A stretch of 8,350 nucleotides of DNA. Source: a bacterium. Its GTDB lineage: Bacteria > Chlamydiota > Chlamydiia > Chlamydiales > JAFEGQ01. Where the stretch lies: assembly GCA_021809305.1 (NCBI GenBank), contig JAKBAF010000042.1, forward strand, positions 1 through 8,350. The letters are read 5' to 3'. A program made the translations under genes and the position numbers. Shown one piece after another: positions 1-5,788 of this stretch (its first letter is position 1; the number at the start of each line of letters is the position of its first letter). The notes beneath the pieces were generated by a model. It was not told where the DNA came from and ran no database searches. It saw only the letters and a list, made by a program, of their open reading frames with translations.

Positions 1-1
1 T

Positions 2-208
2 GTGGAACTCCCTGATCCAAAAGAGTCGCTTATAGAGGAGCCAGAGAGAAGTGAGCATGTGCATAAGGTAGATGATCCTCTCCCCCTCACCACCTCCTCT
101 CCATCGTGGCAGGCGCCGATCTGCGCGGGCCTCATCCTCTCGGCCCTAATTGGATCTCTACTATTAAAGGGACATATTAGAATAAGCAGAGGGTTTTTGA
201 GGCTATAA
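2..208 (+). CDS. Small single-span membrane protein, 5' end uncertain
   Basis: I do not recognise this protein. The reading frame is open to the window edge, and GTG at position 2 is only the first possible start seen, so the true start may lie outside. The visible 68 residues have an acidic, proline-containing N-terminal half (residues 1-37) and one strongly hydrophobic stretch at about residues 38-56 (PICAGLILSALIGSLLLKG), followed by a short basic tail ending RGFLRL. The basic tail suggests, by the positive-inside rule, a C-terminus on the cytoplasmic side. It ends 60 bp before the macro-domain gene on the same strand, whose N-terminus is also hydrophobic, so the two may belong together. 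It could be the C-terminal end of a longer membrane or inclusion-membrane protein. It could also be a spurious frame, though the clear hydrophobic segment argues against that. Confidence 0.45.
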   Translation: MELPDPKESLIEEPERSEHVHKVDDPLPLTTSSPSWQAPICAGLILSALIGSLLLKGHIRISRGFLRL

Positions 209-268
209 AATGAAGTTGATTTTTTTTGTTTTCTGTGAGATCATGTTGCGATACTATACGAGGTCTAC
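209..268 (+). promoter_or_regulatory. Leader and possible weak promoter of the macro-domain gene
   Basis: This short AT-rich gap has a run of eight T at 220-227, a -10-like TACTAT at 252-257 and GAGG at 260-263, well placed as a ribosome binding site for the ATG at 269. No convincing -35 box sits at normal spacing from the -10-like sequence. No stable hairpin precedes the T-run, so I do not call a terminator. In-frame TGA at 236-238 with no other start codon between it and 269 fixes the start of the downstream gene. Confidence 0.25.
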
Positions 269-1183
269 ATGACAGGCAAAATCTCGAAGGTTACGCTCGC
301 TGCCAGCGCCACGATTCTCAGCGCTACGGCACTGGGTCTCTATTTTGGCCGTCGCTTCTCTTGGAAGCAAGCCTCACTTCTAGGAGGCACACCTCCATCT
401 CTCCTTTTCGGCTGCTACGCCTGGCGGATTTGTAGGGAGCCGACGCCCCCAGGGCCCTCGGGACCATTAGGACCTCCCTCACGATCAAGTGCCCCAATCA
501 GAGTACCAACTCCTCAGCCGGCCATTGACCCCATCCCGCTGCCCTCCACTTTTCTTATTGAGCGCGAAGATGGTTCACCACCGGCTAAAATTCTTATCCT
601 GGAAGGCAAGATTGAAGAGCAAGAGAGCGATGTCGTCGTCAATGCTGCCAATTCCACTATAAGGGGAGGTTCTGGGGTAGATGCCGCCATTCACCAGGCA
701 GGAGGGATGAAGGATGGTAAGAACATCATTGATGAGGCGTGCGTTGAAGTTCTCAAGACGCGAGAGGGCAAGCTGTTGGCAGACGGGGAATCGGTTATTA
801 CAACGGCAGGGGAGATGAGGGCCACATGGTGTGTTCATACTGTCGGGCCGCATGGCAGCGCTTTAAAGAAGAAGAAAAAACTCGCATCAGCGTATCAAAC
901 CAGTCTCGAGATTGCGATGGCTCAAGAGGTCCCTATTAAGGAGGAGGAAGGAGCCGTTCGAAAGGTGCAAACCATCTCCTTCCCGCTCGTAAGCACGGGA
1001 GTTTTTGGCTTTCCAAGAGGTAAGGCGGCCCTTATCGCAACAACTACGATTAGAGATTTTTTAAAAGAGCATTCGCAACTGACTGAGGTGCGGATCGTTA
1101 TTTTTCGGGATAGCTATTTCAATGAAAACCGCTGCGCCTATGCGGCGGCCGTTAAAAAGCTTGAATTGACAGCGCTTGCCTAG
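269..1183 (+). CDS. Macro-domain (ADP-ribose-binding, MacroD-like) protein with bilobed hydrophobic N-terminus
   Basis: Macro domains bind ADP-ribose, and the MacroD class removes mono-ADP-ribose from proteins or deacetylates O-acetyl-ADP-ribose. The domain covers about residues 105-300. It shows the motif VVNAAN (123-128), the glycine-rich loop and helix GGSGVDAAIHQAGG (133-146), the TAGEMRATWCVHTVGP segment (179-194, usual form 'T.GY.L....VIHTVGP') and the STGVFGFP loop (242-249). N128 and D138 correspond to conserved residues of hydrolytic members. Ahead of it are two hydrophobic segments, about residues 8-26 and 36-54, split by a short loop with RR, then a proline-rich linker (59-92). That bilobed layout resembles chlamydial inclusion-membrane (Inc) proteins, which would place the macro domain on the host side; this is inference. 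A lysine run (200-204) lies on the domain surface. ATG at 269 is the only possible start, because an in-frame stop lies at 236. The nitroreductase gene follows after 53 bp on the same strand. Confidence 0.85.
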   Translation: MTGKISKVTLAASATILSATALGLYFGRRFSWKQASLLGGTPPSLLFGCYAWRICREPTPPGPSGPLGPPSRSSAPIRVPTPQPAIDPIPLPSTFLIEREDGSPPAKILILEGKIEEQESDVVVNAANSTIRGGSGVDAAIHQAGGMKDGKNIIDEACVEVLKTREGKLLADGESVITTAGEMRATWCVHTVGPHGSALKKKKKLASAYQTSLEIAMAQEVPIKEEEGAVRKVQTISFPLVSTGVFGFPRGKAALIATTTIRDFLKEHSQLTEVRIVIFRDSYFNENRCAYAAAVKKLELTALA

Positions 1184-1236
1184 AGGCCCTTGCCTGTGTT
1201 ATCCCTTAAAGAGATGCACTAGAAAAGGGAGAGGGT

Positions 1237-1866
1237 ATGGAGCAATCGGTCAAAATTCCCCGAAAAGAGTATCCCAAAGTGGCTCAAACGGAGTACCCTG
1301 TTAACCCCCTTATCAAAGAGCGGTGGAGTCCCTGCATCTTCTCCTCAGAACCTGTAGAAAAAGAGAAGCTACACTCCCTTTTCGAAGCAGCCCGATGGGC
1401 TCCCTCCTCATTTGGCGAACAGCCTTGGAACTTTATTTTAGGTTTCAAGGACGAAGGCGAGGGGTATAAAAAAATTCTATCGGCTCTCTGGTCGGCTAAC
1501 CAAGCGTGGGCTAAGCACGCACCAGTTCTTGGCTTCTCTGTCACCGAGGTGACTTTTCACAAGAATGGAAAGCCCAATGCACACGCCTGGCATGATATAG
1601 GGCTCGCCATGGGCACTCTCCTCCTACAGGCCACCGAGCTTGGTCTTTCTGTCCATCAGATGGCAGGATTTTACCCTCATAAAGTAATCGAAGCCTGTCA
1701 AATTCCTGACGGCTGGGAGCCGGTTGCGGCCTTTGCCATAGGGTACATGGGTGATCGTGAGGGCGCCGCCCCTGAACTCCTGGCGCGAGATGAGTCAGCG
1801 CGTGGCAGGCGGCCGCAGAGCGAATTTCTCTTTTGGAATGAATTTGGCAAGAGCTGGCCAGGATAG
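1237..1866 (+). CDS. Nitroreductase-family FMN-dependent oxidoreductase
   Basis: This is a flavin reductase of the nitroreductase superfamily: dimeric, cytoplasmic, FMN-binding, using NAD(P)H to reduce nitro-aromatics, quinones or unknown physiological substrates. At 209 residues it has the usual family length. Family landmarks are ERWSPCIF (28-35; the 'RRS.R.F' FMN phosphate site), EAARWAPSSFGEQPWNFI (50-67), the helix HDIGLAMGTLLLQATELGLS (119-138) with HQMAGF after it, AFAIGYMGD (165-173) and the C-terminal RRPQSEFLFWNEFGK (191-205). The ATG at 1237 is preceded by a strong purine-rich Shine-Dalgarno (GGGAGAGGG). The 53-bp gap to the macro-domain gene shows no terminator, so co-transcription is possible. 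The gene ends in a stem-loop shared with the convergent phosphatase gene. The specific substrate cannot be read from the sequence. Confidence 0.92.
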   Translation: MEQSVKIPRKEYPKVAQTEYPVNPLIKERWSPCIFSSEPVEKEKLHSLFEAARWAPSSFGEQPWNFILGFKDEGEGYKKILSALWSANQAWAKHAPVLGFSVTEVTFHKNGKPNAHAWHDIGLAMGTLLLQATELGLSVHQMAGFYPHKVIEACQIPDGWEPVAAFAIGYMGDREGAAPELLARDESARGRRPQSEFLFWNEFGKSWPG

Positions 1867-1888
1867 GGGAGGAGCCTCTGCTATCCTG
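1859..1888. terminator. Stem-loop spanning two convergent stop codons
   Basis: The 8-bp arms CAGGATAG (1859-1866) and CTATCCTG (1881-1888) are perfectly complementary around a 14-nt loop. The TAG stop of the nitroreductase gene (1864-1866) and the TAG stop of the phosphatase gene (complement of 1881-1883) are symmetric within the stem. No T-tract follows on either strand, so it is not a classical intrinsic terminator. It may still end or protect both transcripts. Confidence 0.35.
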
Positions 1889-4607
1889 CAACCTTGGCGC
1901 TTGGGGTAACGGCCCCACGCTTTAAGTGCTCAACTTTTTTTATCACCTGGGTGAGAGCAGCGCGTAGATCTACGTTTTTGCCCGCCCTTCCGTTGTTGTT
2001 CTTTTCAATAGTGCTAAGAAGATTCAAAATTTCCTCTTTCTGGCTCTTACTCAGCTCATCCAGCCCGGTTCTTTCAGCAAACGTCTCCTTAAACGCTGCA
2101 AAGAGCCTGCCGCCTGGACTAACGAGCTCTGCAAGAAGCGACTCCCTGTCAAATCCGGAAGAGTAGCGCAGTAGCGGCCCTCTTCCCTGCACCTTGGTGC
2201 CGACAACGCTTGTATTTCTTCGGGTAATGGCACTAGCACCGGAGCTTGTTGTCATGGCCCGTCGATTCTTAGCCAGACGGTCGCGCTCTTCAGGTGATAG
2301 GGCTCTTTGCTCTATCCTGTTACTTGTTCTTGTCGAGATGCCCCGAGTGCCCACTTGAAGAAAGGAAGAGACCTCTTTTTGCATTAAAGGTCCCTCACCT
2401 CCATCATTAAGATTAAGCGCTTCCAAAGCCTCTTCGACAGCTTGGGCTCGTTTTAGGCGAGGCAAGTTTGCCGGATTAACTAGCTCACAAAGTTCCAGTT
2501 CCCTCTCGAGCTCTTCTGGTGTGAAGCGACAGAGCAAAAGCTCACTACGTAGCTTTTTATCATCAATATTGTGCCGATCGAGTAGCGCACCCAACTCTTT
2601 TTCTCGCTTATCCTCTTCCATACCCTCTTCCATTAGAAATTCAGCATAGCGGTGGTGGGCGGCGGCCACAACCTCTCCCGTTCGATCCTTCCCGCTCATG
2701 CAATTGGTATAGGTGGTGATGCCTGCAAGCATATCGATCGTTGCCCAAAGCGCTGGCATCTTAAAGGGGTCATCGCCCTCTCTTGATCTGGCAAAGCTGT
2801 TCGAATCCCAGATCCCTTGGAGCTCCTGGCAAGCGCTAACAAGAGATCCCAAATGGCCAAGAACCCTTTCTTCCTCACCTGTAAGCTCCTTTCCAGAGTC
2901 GATTTTTGCTTTAATTGCGCTAAGGCGGTCGCTCAGTTGAACGCCTAATTGCGCTGCCGCTTCGTTGTTGTACTCTTTTGTCGCTGTATGCCAGCCCAAA
3001 GAGAGGTGAAAGGGGAGCTTCTCTCCAACAGCTCCATCATTCACACCAAAGTTGGATAGCGGGAATGTTTCCTGTAGCATCTTCAGAACAATTGCATGAT
3101 CTATTCCCGTTCCTGCAAGTGCATCGAAAATCGCCTTTTGTGTTTCTGTTAGTTTGCCGTAAGGAGTGCATAGAGCCTGATGTATTTCGCGTAAAGCGCA
3201 CTTAAAGTTGCTCCGATGTTGAGCCAGAAGCTCTTTGTCAGGGGAGAAGGAGCTAAGAGCCGTTGGAGTGAGAAGAGAGTTGATGTGTAGATGGCCATTT
3301 TTGGTCTCCCTCATCATGGTGAGTAGAGCTGCTTTTGCTGCCTCTTGGGTTGGAAATTGACCTCCGCGATAGGAAACAGTTGTTGTCTGCTCTTCATCTC
3401 CTATCTTATAGAAGGTCGTCTTGTGAAAGTTAGTAGTGCGTTTTTTGTACTCTTCTTGCTGACGCAGGCCTGATGGAACGCCTGAACCCTCATTTAGGTC
3501 ACATGGAGTCGTCTCTTTTGCAAAGGCATGGACGGTGCCACTACTTGAGGTTTGGACGATCAAGCGCCGGATGGGTAGCCAGTTGTCCGCTGATGTCAGC
3601 CCTTCATAGAGGGGGCCTGCCCACCAGTCAAACTGCTCATCGTAGGCCTTATGGAGGGCGCGCGCCTCTTTTTTGCTATAGATCACACTCTCCTGTTTGA
3701 GATCATGCCCGATCTCCTTTGCGATCTGTTCTATTTCACCCAGTGTGGGAGAGTGCGCAATAGACTTAACCACCCGCTCAAGCGCACTTGTTGACTCGGC
3801 GCTCGGTTGGGGCTGTGCACTTCGGAATAGGGCCCATATTCGCGCACCAAGTGAAGGAGATAGAGCCTCCTCACTTGCTCTATCCACATCTTTACGCAGG
3901 GTGCTATTGATTGCCCTCCTCTCAAAGCGTTCCGCCAAAGCAAGCCATGAGCCTTGAATGATAAGATCAAGCTCCTGCCGTCTTTCAACGAGCTCAATAC
4001 GCTTGTAAAGAGCGGCCTGAACCAGGCGAATTCGGTGTTCTACCGGACGCATGGAGTGGAGCGAGGAGTCTCTTCTTGCGAGCAGGGTCTGGATATCGTC
4101 GATCTTTCCCTTTAGCGTGGCAATTAGCCTATCATCTCTCTTATCTTTTCCTCCCTTCTCCACGAGCTGATTGTAGACGCTGAGCAATTTTTCGAGCGCG
4201 CTCTTCTGCTTATCAAAGAGATAGGCTATGTCTGCATCCTCCTCTTCCATCATGTTCTGCTGCTTTTCTAACTTCGCCTTTGCCCCTTCGGGGCCCTCCT
4301 GCTCAAGCTTCGTATAGGCTTTCAGGTAGAGCTCGATCCTCTTGCCTTCCATGGCCCGCTCAATTGTTTCAATCTGCTCTTGAAGGGACTTGACCTCTTT
4401 TGCCGCACCTTCTCCTTGTGAAAAGAGATGTCCCACATTAGTTGTGACTGAGTTAATCGCAGTCTGCCGCCGCCGCTCTCCTCGCTTAACCGACTCTCTG
4501 AAAAGAGCCGCTCCGCCCTGAGTCTGGGGCAGCTGCCCGGATGGTGGATCTTGCAAGGGGGATTCAATCCCTCTTTGACCTCTAAGCTCTGGTGGTAGAC
4601 ATTCCAT
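1881..4607 (-). CDS. SopB/IpgD-like inositol-phosphate phosphatase, candidate secreted effector
   Basis: SopB (Salmonella) and IpgD (Shigella) are type III-secreted phosphoinositide phosphatases that remodel host membranes and feed Akt survival signalling. This 908-residue protein carries both hallmark regions: SNFGVNDGAVG (518-528; SopB/IpgD have FNFGVNELALK) and, after a matching WDSNS..REGDDPFKM stretch, the CX5R P-loop NCMSGKDRTGE with C636 and R642 (SopB/IpgD NCKSGKDRTG). MQKEVSSFLQVG farther on also resembles the SopB region after the P-loop. It is much longer than SopB (about 560 residues): a polar N-terminus without signal peptide, coiled-coil-like helices at about 65-215, the phosphatase region at about 340-780, then a basic Ser/Thr-rich C-terminal extension. 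The first P-loop variable residue is Met instead of Lys. ATG at 4607 has AGGGTGA 5 nt upstream. The gene is monocistronic, divergent from malate dehydrogenase and convergent with the nitroreductase. Secretion by a type III system is inferred. Confidence 0.85.
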   Translation of the reverse strand: MECLPPELRGQRGIESPLQDPPSGQLPQTQGGAALFRESVKRGERRRQTAINSVTTNVGHLFSQGEGAAKEVKSLQEQIETIERAMEGKRIELYLKAYTKLEQEGPEGAKAKLEKQQNMMEEEDADIAYLFDKQKSALEKLLSVYNQLVEKGGKDKRDDRLIATLKGKIDDIQTLLARRDSSLHSMRPVEHRIRLVQAALYKRIELVERRQELDLIIQGSWLALAERFERRAINSTLRKDVDRASEEALSPSLGARIWALFRSAQPQPSAESTSALERVVKSIAHSPTLGEIEQIAKEIGHDLKQESVIYSKKEARALHKAYDEQFDWWAGPLYEGLTSADNWLPIRRLIVQTSSSGTVHAFAKETTPCDLNEGSGVPSGLRQQEEYKKRTTNFHKTTFYKIGDEEQTTTVSYRGGQFPTQEAAKAALLTMMRETKNGHLHINSLLTPTALSSFSPDKELLAQHRSNFKCALREIHQALCTPYGKLTETQKAIFDALAGTGIDHAIVLKMLQETFPLSNFGVNDGAVGEKLPFHLSLGWHTATKEYNNEAAAQLGVQLSDRLSAIKAKIDSGKELTGEEERVLGHLGSLVSACQELQGIWDSNSFARSREGDDPFKMPALWATIDMLAGITTYTNCMSGKDRTGEVVAAAHHRYAEFLMEEGMEEDKREKELGALLDRHNIDDKKLRSELLLCRFTPEELERELELCELVNPANLPRLKRAQAVEEALEALNLNDGGEGPLMQKEVSSFLQVGTRGISTRTSNRIEQRALSPEERDRLAKNRRAMTTSSGASAITRRNTSVVGTKVQGRGPLLRYSSGFDRESLLAELVSPGGRLFAAFKETFAERTGLDELSKSQKEEILNLLSTIEKNNNGRAGKNVDLRAALTQVIKKVEHLKRGAVTPSAKVAG

Positions 4608-4630
4608 AATTCACCCTGTTAATTCACTCT

Positions 4631-4665
4631 TTATTATAAAGTTGTATTATTTAATTATTATAAAG
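4631..4665 (-). promoter_or_regulatory. Duplicated 11-bp AT-rich promoter motif of the phosphatase gene
   Basis: The 11-mer TTATTATAAAG occurs exactly twice, at 4631-4641 and 4655-4665, start to start 24 bp. Read on the minus strand each copy contains TATAAT (complements of 4633-4638 and 4657-4662), a perfect -10 box in the right orientation for the phosphatase gene starting at 4607. Transcripts would have short leaders of roughly 20 or 40 nt. No good -35 box is visible at normal spacing. The tract is far richer in AT than the surrounding genes. Either two overlapping promoters or a pair of regulator sites would fit. Confidence 0.45.
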
Positions 4666-4708
4666 ATGATTATTTATAAACTATCAGCCGTTTAACTTCT
4701 CCGCTCTT

Positions 4709-4740
4709 AAGTCTCTCCTATACAAGATCTGGAGAGACTT
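4709..4740. promoter_or_regulatory. mdh: Perfect 10-bp inverted repeat upstream of mdh, operator or leader hairpin
   Basis: The arms AAGTCTCTCC (4709-4718) and GGAGAGACTT (4731-4740) are exact reverse complements around a 12-bp centre. The centre includes TATACA (4719-4724), a plausible -10 box on the plus strand, so a dimeric regulator bound here could control mdh. No T-tract follows, which argues against an intrinsic terminator. If transcribed it would be a stable hairpin about 45 nt before the mdh start. Confidence 0.45.
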
Positions 4741-4784
4741 CTATGATGCGGCTTTAGAGAATGACTTAAAGTGAGAGGGTATCG

Positions 4785-5771
4785 ATGGGTCAAAAGACAA
4801 AACGGGTTGCGGTTACAGGCGGGGCGGGGCAGATTGCCTACAGCCTGCTCTTTCGGCTAGCTCGTGGGGAGCTCTTTGGGAGCGAGCAGCCACTAGCCTT
4901 GCATATTCTAGAGATCCCGGAAGTGGTTGAGGCGCTAAAAGGGGTGGTGATGGAGCTTGAAGATTGCGCCTTTCCTCTCCTTCAAGAGGTTGTGATTGGC
5001 TCTGATCCAAATGTTGTCTTTCGCGATGTCGATATCGCCTTTCTCGTTGGGGCGAAACCGAGAGGCAAGGGGATGGAGCGGGGGGACCTTCTTCGCGATA
5101 ATGGTCGGATCTTTATAGAGCAAGGCCGGGCTCTAAATGAGGTTGCCTCGAGGGATTGCCTCACCCTTGTTGTCGGTAATCCGGCAAATACCAACTGCTG
5201 GATTGCGATGACCTCAGCACCGGGCCTCCCGCGTCAAAATTTCCACTCGATGATGAGGCTCGATCAGAATCGGGCCGTCTATCAACTAGCCAGCAGGGCG
5301 AAGGCTCCATTAACAGCCGTTGATCACATGGTGGTTTGGGGTAACCACTCCTCAACTCAGGTCCCAGACTTTATCAACGCGCGAATCGGTGGCAAAAGTG
5401 TGCTGGAGGTGATTAAGGATCGCAGGTGGCTTGAGGGGGAGTTTGTCCAGACGATTCAAGATCGAGGAGCCGCGGTTATCGCGGCGCGGGGCAAGTCGTC
5501 GGCAGGGTCTGCGGCAAGCGCAGCCCTTGATGCCATGCGCTCTCTTGTGCTACCAAACCCTAAGGGGGAGTGGTTCTCCTCGGGAGCGTGCTCGGATGGA
5601 AATACCTACGGCATTGCCGGAGACCTCATCTTCTCTTTTCCATGGATCGCAAAAGATCGCATCGTTGCCGATGTCCCATGGGATGAGGAGTATTTGAGAA
5701 AAAAGATTGTCGAGAGTGAGCGAGAGTTGCTACAAGAGCGCGATGCGGTGCGAAACCTAATACTGGCGTAA
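4785..5771 (+). CDS. mdh: Malate dehydrogenase (chlamydial/cytosolic type)
   Basis: Mdh oxidises malate to oxaloacetate with NAD+ in the cytoplasm. At 328 residues it is full length. The Rossmann nucleotide loop is TGGAGQIAYS (11-20). The substrate loop GAKPRGKGMERGDLL (89-103) carries the two substrate arginines R93 and R99. GNPANTN (131-137) and the catalytic pair D160 (RLDQNR, with substrate-binding R163) and H188 (WGNHSS) are all present, so the enzyme should be active. The overall pattern, notably NTNCWIAM, ARGKSSAGSAA and GEWFSSGACSDGNTYG, closely resembles the chlamydial enzyme as I remember it and is the best taxonomic clue here. The start ATG has GAGAGGG a few bases upstream. Citrate synthase begins 17 bp after the stop, so oxaloacetate production and consumption are encoded together. 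A 10-bp-arm palindrome lies upstream. Confidence 0.96.
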   Translation: MGQKTKRVAVTGGAGQIAYSLLFRLARGELFGSEQPLALHILEIPEVVEALKGVVMELEDCAFPLLQEVVIGSDPNVVFRDVDIAFLVGAKPRGKGMERGDLLRDNGRIFIEQGRALNEVASRDCLTLVVGNPANTNCWIAMTSAPGLPRQNFHSMMRLDQNRAVYQLASRAKAPLTAVDHMVVWGNHSSTQVPDFINARIGGKSVLEVIKDRRWLEGEFVQTIQDRGAAVIAARGKSSAGSAASAALDAMRSLVLPNPKGEWFSSGACSDGNTYGIAGDLIFSFPWIAKDRIVADVPWDEEYLRKKIVESERELLQERDAVRNLILA

Positions 5772-5779
5772 AAAAAGCA

Positions 5780-5786
5780 GGGGGGG
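5780..5786 (+). promoter_or_regulatory. gltA: Poly-G ribosome binding site of citrate synthase
   Basis: A run of seven G directly upstream of ATG 5789 supplies the Shine-Dalgarno for the citrate synthase gene. A run of seven A (5770-5776) that includes the end of the mdh stop codon precedes it. Slippage in either run would change spacing but not any reading frame. Confidence 0.4.
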
Positions 5787-5788
5787 CG

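Noticed and set aside
220..227. Eight-T run as an intrinsic terminator of the first gene
   Set aside because: No GC-rich hairpin precedes it; the upstream sequence is AT-rich and unstructured.
1541..1918. Minus-strand 125-residue frame across the nitroreductase 3' end
   Set aside because: It overlaps the well-supported nitroreductase and the end of the phosphatase gene; composition is that of a shadow frame.
3731..3997. Extra frames opposite and within the phosphatase gene (for example 88 and 75 residues)
   Set aside because: They are all contained in the 908-residue gene, which has clear homology in its own frame.
4709..4740. Palindrome as a CIRCE/HrcA operator or a terminator
   Set aside because: The arms do not match TTAGCACTC/GAGTGCTAA, and no T-run follows.
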